DNA from: Flavobacterium petrolei
GTDB lineage: Bacteria > Bacteroidota > Bacteroidia > Flavobacteriales > Flavobacteriaceae
Assembly (NCBI RefSeq): GCF_003314435.2
Contig: NZ_QNVY02000001.1
Coordinates: 868,001-932,000 of the forward strand
Length of the DNA stretch: 64,000 nt
Direction of reading: 5' to 3'
A model generated the notes under the pieces. The model was not told the origin of the DNA. It saw only the letters and a list, made by a program, of their open reading frames with translations, and did no database searches. The position numbers and the translations under genes are program-made. Shown here piece after piece: positions 1 to 6,704 of the stretch. Positions within the stretch are counted from its first letter, which is position 1, and every line of letters starts with the position of its first letter.

Positions 1-715
1 TAACAAAGGCTGGAATCGCTTCCCGAACAAAAAATCCTGCTTTGAGTCGGACACGGAAAGTGGAGTAATACAATAAAATATCAATATAATCATCTACCAA
101 AGAATGTTCTCGTGTGATGCGTATATCCGCAAAAACAGATTGTGGCAAACCAAACAAACACAAGGCTTGATCTATTAAATGCGGTCCCAAATCCTTCAGA
201 ATTCCAGCACCGGAATTAACGGTTTCTTTGTGTTGTTTCGGACTTAAAAGTGGATTGTAGCGGTCGAAATGGAATTCGGCTTCCACGATGTCACCTAATA
301 CTTTATCAGAAATAATTTTTTGGACGGTTTTGAAATCGCTGTCCCATCTTCTGTTTTGGAAAACGGCTAGTTTCAATCCTTTTTCTTTGGCCAAAGCCGC
401 TAATTCCTGCGCTTGGGCAACCGTTGTGGTAAAAGCTTTTTCGACAATAGCATGTTTTCCTGCCAAAAGGACTTGTTTTGCATATTCATAATGCGTTTCC
501 ACCGGCGTATTTACGATAACTAAATCAACATCATCTTCCAACAACTCATCTATTGAAGCGTAACTTTTTACCGCAGGAAAATCTTGGTGGATTAATTTTT
601 TGCTTCGCTCCCAAGAACCAAGAAGTTCAAATCCCGGATGAAAGTTTAAAAAAGGAGCATGAAATACTTTCCCGGACATGCCGTAGGAAAGTAAAGCTGT
701 TTTTATTTTTTGCAT
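1..715 (-). CDS. Gfo/Idh/MocA family oxidoreductase (partial, C-terminus outside window)
   Basis: The reading frame is open on the minus strand from an ATG at 713-715 to the window edge, giving the first 238 residues. The N-terminus (MQKIKTALLSYGMSGKVFHA) is the Rossmann dinucleotide-binding strand and glycine-rich turn. It is followed by the NTPVETH..YA..VL.AGKHAIVEKAFT segment, which matches the N(T/P)...H...GKHV..EKP hallmark of the family, with EKA in place of EKP. The second domain begins with an R-W-D segment and LKDLGPHLIDQ, matching the family's (D)xGxHxxD motif. Members are NAD(P)-dependent sugar or inositol dehydrogenases; the substrate cannot be told. The gene stands alone here, and downstream of its start lies a repeat-filled intergenic region. 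Confidence 0.85.
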   Translation of the reverse strand, partial: MQKIKTALLSYGMSGKVFHAPFLNFHPGFELLGSWERSKKLIHQDFPAVKSYASIDELLEDDVDLVIVNTPVETHYEYAKQVLLAGKHAIVEKAFTTTVAQAQELAALAKEKGLKLAVFQNRRWDSDFKTVQKIISDKVLGDIVEAEFHFDRYNPLLSPKQHKETVNSGAGILKDLGPHLIDQALCLFGLPQSVFADIRITREHSLVDDYIDILLYYSTFRVRLKAGFFVREAIPAFV

Positions 716-744
716 GGTATTATTTTTCAAATTAGTGGCGTGTG

Positions 745-1110
745 TTTTTTAAACATATAAGCCACATAAGTTTTTAAAAATTAAATAAGTAGTGAAGTTT
801 TTGTCATTTATTTTCTTTCAAAAATAGAGAATCATACTTTTTTTTTTAAACATAAAAGTCATGTAAGTTTTTAAAAAGTAAATAAGTCGTGAAGTTTTTG
901 TCATTTATTTTCTTTCAAAAATAGAGACTAAAACCTATTTATTTAACATATAAGGCATATAAGTTCATATAAGAATTGGAATATTTTTATATAGTTGTTT
1001 TATAATTTTTAAAAGTAAAACTTACATGACTTATATGTTTCAAAATTTAAACAAATAAGTCATCTAAGAAATCTTAAAAAAAAACTTACATGACTTATAT
1101 GTTTCAAAAT
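745..1110. repeat. Cluster of dispersed intergenic repeats (AAACATATAAGTCATATAAG family)
   Basis: This gene-free stretch is packed with copies of one motif. An 80-bp unit at 751-830 is repeated directly at 848-927 with about six mismatches. A shorter copy begins at 945. Two identical 30-bp copies in the opposite orientation lie at 1017-1046 and 1081-1110 (core ACTTACATGACTTATATG). Related copies lie at 40834-41113. The opposed copies could form long hairpins. I see no coding potential. Confidence 0.8.
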
Positions 1111-1117
1111 CAAAATC

Positions 1118-2185
1118 TTACTTTTTGGCTCTTTCGTATTGTTTTGGCCATTCGATTTCCGCATTTAAATCATGGGCAAATGTCAATCCCAGACTCGGAT
1201 TTCTAAGGGATTCTCTAGCAAATAACACTAAATCCGCTTTTCCTGAGGCGACAATTTCCTCGGCTTGAGCAGCTTCTGTAATCAAACCTACTGCTCCAGT
1301 CAGGATTCCAGTTTCATTTTTTATACTTTCCGCAAAAGGAACTTGATAATTTGGTCCCAACGGAATTTTTTGGTGTGACACTAATCCTCCCGAAGAAACA
1401 TCTATTAAATCCACTCCTTTTTCTTTTAGTATTTTTGACAGCTTTACAGATTCTTCAGCATTCCATCCGCCTTCTGCCCAGTCTGTAGCAGAAATTCTAA
1501 CAAATAAAGGCAGGTTTTCCGGCCATTCTGATTGAACTGCATCCACGACTTCGAGTGTTAAACGGATTCGGTTTTCGAAACTTCCACCATAAGCATCGGT
1601 TCTAAAATTAGACAAAGGCGAAAGAAACTGATGCAACAAATACCCGTGCGCCGCATGAATTTCCATTACCTGAAAACCGGCTTGTACGGCTCTTTTAGTG
1701 GCTGATTTAAAGTCGGAAATTACTTTTTGAATTCCCGCTTCGTCTAATGCAATAGGAGCGTTTTCAGTATGATGATACGCAACGGAACTTGGCGCCACGG
1801 TATCCCAGCCTCCTTGTGTTGCGTCTAGTTTTCGGCCTCCGTTCCAAGGTGATGCGGCACTTGCTTTTCTTCCGGCATGAGCCAATTGGATTCCGGGAAC
1901 CGATTTCTGACCAATAATAAATTGATTAATCTGCTGCATTTTTTCGATTTGCTCGTCTTTCCAAAGTCCTAAATCTTCGGGAGAAATTCGGCCTTCGGGA
2001 GAAACTGAAGTTGCTTCCTGAATGATTAATCCTGCTCCACCGCTGGCGCGACTTCCAAGATGTACAAGATGCCAATCATTGGCAAAGCCATCTTGGGCCG
2101 AATATTGGCACATTGGTGAAATAGCAATTCTATTTTTTAGCGTGATGCTTTTTATTGTGAGTGGAGAAAATAATTTTGAAGACAT
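1118..2185 (-). CDS. namA: NADH:flavin oxidoreductase, YqjM-type old yellow enzyme
   Basis: A 355-residue FMN-dependent TIM-barrel ene-reductase. It begins with LFSPLTIKSITLKNRI..SPMCQYSA, the signature of the YqjM/NamA class, with the redox-tuning Cys at residue 26. The QLAHAGRKAS segment (about 100-109) and EIHAAHGYLLHQFLSP (His177, His180, Tyr182) supply substrate-anion and FMN contacts. DAYGGSFENR follows, as expected. The family reduces C=C bonds of alpha,beta-unsaturated carbonyls, nitro-compounds or quinones with NADPH in the cytoplasm. Length is typical (about 340-360). The gene is monocistronic, ending against the repeat cluster, with its start 190 bp from the divergent rseP. The symbol is by resemblance to YqjM/NamA. 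Confidence 0.88.
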   Translation of the reverse strand: MSSKLFSPLTIKSITLKNRIAISPMCQYSAQDGFANDWHLVHLGSRASGGAGLIIQEATSVSPEGRISPEDLGLWKDEQIEKMQQINQFIIGQKSVPGIQLAHAGRKASAASPWNGGRKLDATQGGWDTVAPSSVAYHHTENAPIALDEAGIQKVISDFKSATKRAVQAGFQVMEIHAAHGYLLHQFLSPLSNFRTDAYGGSFENRIRLTLEVVDAVQSEWPENLPLFVRISATDWAEGGWNAEESVKLSKILKEKGVDLIDVSSGGLVSHQKIPLGPNYQVPFAESIKNETGILTGAVGLITEAAQAEEIVASGKADLVLFARESLRNPSLGLTFAHDLNAEIEWPKQYERAKK

Positions 2186-2313
2186 ATCTTTATTTTAAAA
2201 GTGAAAGAAACAAGAAATACTCATTTCAAAAAAGTAAAGTTAAGATTCACAACTCAAACTTAGAATTCAATTTACATTAATTAACAAACTTTTAAAATGG
2301 TATGGAACAATTA

Positions 2314-2347
2314 TTGTAAAATAAACAAATAGAAAACCTTACTTTTG
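2314..2347 (+). promoter_or_regulatory. Putative promoter of rseP (TTG-N23-TACTTTTG)
   Basis: TACTTTTG at 2340-2347 fits the Bacteroidota -7 box TAnnTTTG. A TTG at 2314-2316 lies 23 bp upstream, at the long end of the usual -33 spacing. The start codon of the downstream protease is 28 bp beyond the -7 box. Prediction by pattern only. Confidence 0.5.
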
Positions 2348-2375
2348 TGAGTTATAAAAGAACTAAAATTAAAAA

Positions 2376-3719
2376 ATGGACATAGTTATCAAGCTTTCTC
2401 AATTTTTATTGAGCTTATCATTACTTATTATACTTCACGAATTAGGACATTTTATTCCTGCTAAACTGTTTAAAACCAGAGTCGAAAAATTCTACTTATT
2501 TTTTGACGTTAAATATTCCCTTATCAAAAAGAAAATTGGCGAAACCGAATATGGTATCGGTTGGTTGCCTTTGGGCGGATATGTAAAAATTTCCGGAATG
2601 ATTGACGAAAGCATGGACAAAGAACAAATGGCTTTGCCTCCACAACCATGGGAATTTCGTTCTAAACCGGCTTGGCAACGTTTAATTATTATGTTCGGTG
2701 GTGTTACGGTGAATTTTATTTTGGCGTTTATCATTTATATCGGAATGGCATTTGCTTATGGTGATACTTATATTGCTAATGAAGATTTGAAAGACGGTTT
2801 GTTAGTAGAAAACAAAGCGATGCAAAAAGTGGGTTTCCAAACTGGAGATCATATAGTTTCTGTGGATGGTGAAAAAATAGTCAAATTTGACAATGATCTT
2901 ACCATGAAAGTTATCATGGCAAAAAAAGTGCTTATTGTAAGAAATGGGACAGAACAAGCGATCAAAATGCCAAATGATTTTGTGGATCAATTATCAAAAC
3001 ATGAAAAAAGTGTGTTGCTGGATATCAGAATGCCATTTGTAGTGGGAGCTGTTACCCCTGGATCAAAAAACACTGCGCTGCAACCAAAAGATATTATTCT
3101 TGCATTGAACGGGCAACCGACAAAATATTTTGACCAAGCTAAAGTGGTTTTGGAAAGCAACAAAAACAAAACGATTGCAGCAACTATTTTAAGAGACGAG
3201 AAAGAAATAAAAGTACCTGTTATGGTTACTAATGATGGAAAATTAGGAATTGGTGTTGGACAATTAAGTATGGCGTTACTTGAAAAACTGGGCTATTACA
3301 AAGTAAGCAAACAGGAATTCAGCTTGATGGAATCTATTCCGGTTGGGATTACCAGAGGAAAAGATCAATTAGTAGGATACGGAAAACAATTGAAAATGAT
3401 TTTCAGTCCAAGTACGGGTGCATATAAATCAGTGGGTGGTTTTAAGGCCATATTCGACATTTTTCCTAATACTTGGAGCTGGCAAGTTTTCTGGAACATC
3501 ACCGCATTATTATCGATTATGCTTGGTGTAATGAACTTATTGCCTATTCCGGCACTTGATGGTGGACACGTAATGTTTTTATTGTATGAAATTATCAGCG
3601 GTAAAAAACCAAGTGACAAATTCCTAGAGAATGCGCAAATGGTTGGTTTCGTATTACTTATAACACTGTTACTATTTGCTAACGGAAATGACATTTACAA
3701 GGCAATTGTAGGGAAGTAA
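2376..3719 (+). CDS. rseP: RIP metalloprotease RseP (site-2 protease)
   Basis: A 447-residue intramembrane zinc protease. The first membrane helix carries HELGH at residues 21-25, with zinc ligands His21 and His25 and catalytic Glu22. The third ligand lies in the C-terminal NLLPIPALDGGH segment (LDG about 394-396). Hydrophobic helices occur near 105-125, 365-390 and 425-445. The middle (about 140-300) is PDZ-like, with GDHIVSVDGEKI and PKDIILALNGQPT repeats. The family cleaves membrane-bound anti-sigma factors, freeing the sigma factor, and clears signal-peptide remnants. It is transcribed alone from a plausible promoter upstream and is followed by tRNA-Asn. The identification is secure; the regulated sigma factor is unknown. 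Confidence 0.93.
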   Translation: MDIVIKLSQFLLSLSLLIILHELGHFIPAKLFKTRVEKFYLFFDVKYSLIKKKIGETEYGIGWLPLGGYVKISGMIDESMDKEQMALPPQPWEFRSKPAWQRLIIMFGGVTVNFILAFIIYIGMAFAYGDTYIANEDLKDGLLVENKAMQKVGFQTGDHIVSVDGEKIVKFDNDLTMKVIMAKKVLIVRNGTEQAIKMPNDFVDQLSKHEKSVLLDIRMPFVVGAVTPGSKNTALQPKDIILALNGQPTKYFDQAKVVLESNKNKTIAATILRDEKEIKVPVMVTNDGKLGIGVGQLSMALLEKLGYYKVSKQEFSLMESIPVGITRGKDQLVGYGKQLKMIFSPSTGAYKSVGGFKAIFDIFPNTWSWQVFWNITALLSIMLGVMNLLPIPALDGGHVMFLLYEIISGKKPSDKFLENAQMVGFVLLITLLLFANGNDIYKAIVGK

Positions 3720-3746
3720 AAAAAATAAAAAAAAGTTTGATTTTTA

Positions 3747-3777
3747 TTTGCACAAACCAAATGATAGCCTATCTTTG
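3747..3777 (+). promoter_or_regulatory. Promoter of tRNA-Asn (TTTG-N19-TATCTTTG)
   Basis: TTTG at 3747-3750 and TATCTTTG at 3770-3777 are separated by 19 bp. This is an almost ideal match to the Bacteroidota primary-sigma promoter (TTTG / TAnnTTTG). The mature tRNA begins 80 bp downstream, leaving a leader to be trimmed. Confidence 0.65.
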
Positions 3778-3856
3778 CACCGCTTTACAACTGAAACAAA
3801 CATCACAATAAAGCAATTAAAAACGTTCATTCACACCAGAATAAAAATATACAGTT

Positions 3857-3930
3857 TCCTTCTTAGCTCAGTTGGTTAGAGCATCTGACTGTTAATCAGA
3901 GGGTCCTTGGTTCGAGCCCAAGAGAGGGAG
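3857..3930 (+). tRNA. tRNA-Asn (anticodon GTT)
   Basis: The 74-nt cloverleaf is complete. The acceptor strand 3857-3863 (TCCTTCT) pairs with 3923-3929 (AGAGGGA, one G-U pair), with discriminator G at 3930. The D-arm starts TAGCTCAG, the anticodon stem is TCTGA/TCAGA with GTT at 3891-3893, and the T-arm is CTTGG-TTCGAGC-CCAAG. CCA is not encoded. The gene doubles as the integration site of the adjacent element. The 3' part (from 3885) is shared exactly with 25750-25797, so the functional 3' half was probably supplied by the incoming element. Confidence 0.96.
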
Positions 3931-3932
3931 CT
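3885..3932 (+). repeat. attL core: 48-bp direct repeat inside tRNA-Asn
   Basis: These 48 bases, from the anticodon stem to two bases past the tRNA end, recur without a mismatch at 25750-25797. Flanking bases differ. Tyrosine recombinases commonly cross over in a tRNA anticodon or T-loop and rebuild the gene, as seen here. Confidence 0.9.
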
Positions 3933-3940
3933 AATTGCAG

Positions 3941-3971
3941 AAAGCCTTTACAGAGATGTAAAGGCTTTTTT
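3941..3971 (+). terminator. Terminator behind tRNA-Asn
   Basis: An 11-bp perfect stem (AAAGCCTTTAC / GTAAAGGCTTT, 3941-3951 and 3958-3968) with a six-base loop runs into a T tract. A diverged version of the same hairpin follows attR at 25802, which suggests the element carries its own copy of the tRNA terminator. Confidence 0.75.
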
Positions 3972-3979
3972 GTTTTTAC

Positions 3980-4000
3980 AGGTTAAACATAGGTCAAACA
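3980..4000 (+). repeat. Tandem 10-bp repeats near attL (possible integrase arm sites)
   Basis: AGGTTAAACA (3980-3989) and AGGTCAAACA (3991-4000) are spaced 11 bp apart. The same two variants in reverse order lie 113 bp inside attR (25617-25637). A related inverted copy (CCTATGTTAA) starts at 4021. Their position just inside both ends is what arm-type binding sites of a tyrosine integrase would show; binding is inferred. Confidence 0.55.
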
Positions 4001-4046
4001 ATTTCTTTTTCTTTTCTTTACCTATGTTAATTTTTTTTCTATCGAA

Positions 4047-5327
4047 ATGAAAGATTTTATTTCCCTTGACTCCAATAACCCTTTAGAAGTTTTTCATTCT
4101 GTCTTATTTGAAGATGGGATTGAAATTATATTAGCCCAGCGTAAAACAGAGCCTACTGAAGACATCGTAGACGAAAACACATTCTTTAGTACAGCCTTAA
4201 GAAATGAAAGTAACAAACTCATTAGATTGATTTCTGACAAAGCTTCTGGCGAAGTAGAAGACTTTGAGAATTATATTTTGTCAATATTAGAAAAGCTTGA
4301 AGTATTTGGCAACAAAATAGCAAACTCAAAAGAGAGTAATTACTCTCCAATAATTAAATCGGAATACGAAAGAGTTCTAGATTTTGCAAAAACATCCTAT
4401 CCAGAATACCTAGAGCTTAAGGAACTGGTTAAAAACACTCAACGATTCTTCAAATTAGGAAATGCTTTGTTTCCTTTTAAATTTTATGAAGATTTAATAT
4501 TTCATAACGGAATAAAAAATATTCATGACTCATTTTATATCCAAACCATTTATACCAGAGATTATAAGTTCATTCAAGAACTAAACTCAGAATTCATCTA
4601 TGAAGCATGGTTAAAAAAAGATGATTATGGTGATCAAATTCATATTGAGCAATACATGCTAAAGGTTTTGAAATTTAATAATAAACAAGCTTTTGAAACA
4701 CTAAGTAACTCAATTATTAAAATGGAGGAAACTGAAGTTAAAAAGTTTCTTATTCTACAATTAAATATATTAAATTCTTTAGTAGAAAAATATGATGCAG
4801 ATATGAGCAACGTCTATCCTGAAATAAGAGATGACCTTATTGGCATTATTTCTGACATTAATATCAAATACGCTCATTACCAATTAACTCATAAAGTTTT
4901 TAGAAAACTTACTAAAAATCCAGATAGAATATTTTCTTTTTTTCAGGTCAAAACAGAAATTACAACTTCTTTTTTTGAGAAACTTTATGATTTTGCAACA
5001 AGCTTATATTTAATAGATGGTGATGAAATTTCTGAAGAAATGTTTTTTGATGTGTTTACATCAGCTAATCCAGAACCTACAAGTAAAGTGATCTTTACTA
5101 AACCTAATTTAATAGTCGCTTCCTTTCTAAAAGAAATTGAACCGTTTTTTGAAAATTTTAATTCTGTTTCAATAGAGAAAAGTAAATTGTTTTTGAATAA
5201 ACAAGGTAAACTTTTAAAAAGCAATGACCTATATGCTGCTTTATCTAGAAATAAAGATCCAAAAAACACAAACATAGTTGATATTCAAAACGAGGTTAAC
5301 TTGTTAAAAAAACAGTATTTGAAATAA
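4047..5327 (+). CDS. Hypothetical 426-aa protein at the left end of the element
   Basis: I do not recognise this protein. It has no signal peptide or membrane segment, and is rich in Lys, Glu, Asn and aromatic residues with a largely helical look (for example FENYILSILEKLEVFGNKI and VKKFLILQLNILNSLVEKYD). The C-terminal half contains FFDVFTSANPEPTSKVIFT and ends in a helix-rich, charged tail. It starts 47 bp after the putative integrase arm sites and is followed by a terminator, so it is a one-gene unit. Many Bacteroidota tRNA-integrating elements carry a large cytoplasmic protein of unknown role at this position. It could be an RteC-like regulator, but I see no convincing RteC motif. Confidence 0.7.
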   Translation: MKDFISLDSNNPLEVFHSVLFEDGIEIILAQRKTEPTEDIVDENTFFSTALRNESNKLIRLISDKASGEVEDFENYILSILEKLEVFGNKIANSKESNYSPIIKSEYERVLDFAKTSYPEYLELKELVKNTQRFFKLGNALFPFKFYEDLIFHNGIKNIHDSFYIQTIYTRDYKFIQELNSEFIYEAWLKKDDYGDQIHIEQYMLKVLKFNNKQAFETLSNSIIKMEETEVKKFLILQLNILNSLVEKYDADMSNVYPEIRDDLIGIISDINIKYAHYQLTHKVFRKLTKNPDRIFSFFQVKTEITTSFFEKLYDFATSLYLIDGDEISEEMFFDVFTSANPEPTSKVIFTKPNLIVASFLKEIEPFFENFNSVSIEKSKLFLNKQGKLLKSNDLYAALSRNKDPKNTNIVDIQNEVNLLKKQYLK

Positions 5328-5369
5328 CCTTACATTTTACCTTACACTTTAGCTTACACCCTCATTACA
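5328..5369 (+). repeat. Short iterons TTACA at 11-12 bp spacing
   Basis: TTACA recurs at 5330, 5342, 5354 and 5365. The first three lie in a 12-bp unit (CCTTACATTTTA, CCTTACACTTTA, GCTTACACCCTC). They sit directly before an HTH gene and a Rep-like gene, so they may bind one of those proteins. The array is short and in AT-rich DNA. Confidence 0.4.
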
Positions 5370-5391
5370 CTTTTGAAATGAGGTTTTTTTT
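5360..5391 (+). terminator. Terminator of the 426-aa gene
   Basis: A CCTCATT/AATGAGG stem (5360-5366 and 5377-5383) is followed directly by eight T residues. It closes the upstream gene before the HTH/Rep unit. Confidence 0.7.
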
Positions 5392-5421
5392 ATGCGCGTA
5401 ATTTGCTTCAATAATAACAGA

Positions 5422-5435
5422 GATATGCGCATATC
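5422..5435. promoter_or_regulatory. 14-bp perfect palindrome (possible operator)
   Basis: GATATGCGCATATC is a perfect palindrome 16 bp before the start of the HTH gene. A related GC-containing motif, TATGCGCGTA, lies 30 bp upstream at 5391. Its place in the promoter region of a DNA-binding protein suggests an operator or an accessory site for excision; this is inference. Confidence 0.45.
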
Positions 5436-5451
5436 CATAACCTAAACAGTA

Positions 5452-5751
5452 ATGGAAAATATCCTAAAAAAATTAGAAAAATTAGAAGTCTTAATTGAAA
5501 GACAGTTCATTTTAAGTAAAGAGATTTTGTCTCTTGAAGAAGCGGCAGCGTATCTGCAATTATCAAAATCTTGTCTTTATAAAATGACAAGCAATAAGGA
5601 AATATGTTTTTATGTACCAGGAGGCAAAAAGATATATTTCTGCAGAACTGAGCTTGATAGTTGGGTTCTCAATAGTAAAGTAAGCTCAGTTAACGAGTGT
5701 GATTTAGAAGTAGAAAATTACTTGGGAAGAACTAAAAAATCTAGGTCATGA
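5452..5751 (+). CDS. Helix-turn-helix protein, excisionase/MerR-like (HTH_17)
   Basis: A 99-residue protein with a central winged-helix DNA-binding unit. SLEEAAAYLQLSKSCLYKMT (about 25-45) is the two-helix motif, followed by the wing and FYVPGGKKIYFCRTELDSWV (about 51-72). That order is the hallmark of the excisionase-type helix-turn-helix family of Bacteroidota mobile elements. The N-terminus is a short coiled coil (ILKKLEKLEVLIERQ). The gene overlaps the next by four bases (ATGA), so the two are translationally coupled. A 14-bp palindrome precedes it. Likely roles are the excision directionality factor or regulator of the downstream Rep-like gene. Confidence 0.8.
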   Translation: MENILKKLEKLEVLIERQFILSKEILSLEEAAAYLQLSKSCLYKMTSNKEICFYVPGGKKIYFCRTELDSWVLNSKVSSVNECDLEVENYLGRTKKSRS

Positions 5752-6638
5752 TAGATTTTGTAAGGTTATACTATAGAGACAAATTTAGATTAGAAAAATC
5801 TGTCTTAACCCCAGGAAATTTTGCTACAGTTAATACAGTTATGGAATATTTTACAGGGGAAATTAAATATCCGTATACAACTAATGTCGGTTCAATGGAT
5901 GTAGGTATTTCTAAAAATTCAGGATATGTAAAAAACTCATTGCATAAACTGCACAATTTCAACGCTACTGGAGATAAGCAAAATCATAACAACTTTAGTT
6001 ATTCAACTATATGTGACACCATTGATTTTTTGTCAAAAAAAATAGTAGATGCAAATTCTACAAAACTGACTCAGTTAGAATTTGGGATTAACATTGCAAT
6101 AGATAAATTGCCAGAAGTAGTTGTAAGACGTAATTTCTTAATGCATAAGCTAAAAGGAGGTTCTAATAATGATTATCGTGGCAAAGGAGAACTAAAACAG
6201 TTCTCTCACAATAATTACTTTATAAAGGTTTATGACAAAGGAAAACAGTTTGGATTAGATGAAAATATCTTGAGATTTGAAATCAAATTTATTAAAGCTA
6301 AAGAATTTCATGCTCTTGGGGTATATAATCTTGAAGACTTAAAATCCAAAGAAAACCTAAGAAAACTTTTTGTGTACTTACTTAAAAGATTTGACGAGTT
6401 AACAATAGTGGATGATTTTAATGAGACTACTATCGTAGAAAAAAATGACTATGATAAGTTGAGCAGATATACCAACCCAATATTTTGGACTGAGGAAATC
6501 AAAGGTAAGCATCAGCAAACCAAATCTAGACATAGAAAAGAATTTGAAAGACTTCTTGAAAAGAATGATCTGTTAAACACAAAGATTTATCTGCGAAAAT
6601 TGCTAATCCAAAAATTCATTTACCTAATTAATCATTAA
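5748..6638 (+). CDS. Putative replication initiation (Rep-like) protein
   Basis: A 296-residue protein coupled by a 4-bp overlap to the HTH gene. The central part contains TQLEFGINIAI, then NYFIKVYDKGKQFG (about 160-173) and LRFEIKFIKAKEF. These resemble the conserved strand and tyrosine-containing segments of replication initiators of filamentous phages and rolling-circle plasmids. No classical HUH motif is obvious, so the assignment rests on overall pattern. It is followed by a 14-bp-arm inverted repeat and the integrase gene. A Rep on an integrating element would allow transient replication of the excised circle. Tyr165 and Tyr169 are worth testing as nucleophiles. An alternative is an uncharacterised DNA-binding protein. 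Confidence 0.55.
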   Translation: MIDFVRLYYRDKFRLEKSVLTPGNFATVNTVMEYFTGEIKYPYTTNVGSMDVGISKNSGYVKNSLHKLHNFNATGDKQNHNNFSYSTICDTIDFLSKKIVDANSTKLTQLEFGINIAIDKLPEVVVRRNFLMHKLKGGSNNDYRGKGELKQFSHNNYFIKVYDKGKQFGLDENILRFEIKFIKAKEFHALGVYNLEDLKSKENLRKLFVYLLKRFDELTIVDDFNETTIVEKNDYDKLSRYTNPIFWTEEIKGKHQQTKSRHRKEFERLLEKNDLLNTKIYLRKLLIQKFIYLINH

Positions 6639-6643
6639 TCCAG

Positions 6644-6688
6644 AATGTGACAAATTCTACACTTTGTATATAGGGAATTTGTCACATT
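6644..6688. repeat. Perfect 14-bp inverted repeat between rep-like gene and integrase
   Basis: AATGTGACAAATTC (6644-6657) and GAATTTGTCACATT (6675-6688) are exact reverse complements around a 17-bp spacer. There is no T tract, so it is not a standard terminator. It ends 16 bp before the integrase start. It could be a rolling-circle origin hairpin, a dimer operator for integrase control, or a binding site for the adjacent Rep-like protein. Confidence 0.75.
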
Positions 6689-6704
6689 ACGAAAAAATAA
6701 AAAA

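Noticed and set aside
288..735. Two short plus-strand open frames at the left edge
   Set aside because: They oppose the Gfo/Idh/MocA gene, which has continuous family motifs.
745..1110. CRISPR array
   Set aside because: Repeats are irregular in spacing and orientation and spacers are not unique, with no cas genes nearby.
4047..5327. RteC-type regulator
   Set aside because: Position and size are suggestive, but I could not match the family's conserved segments by eye.
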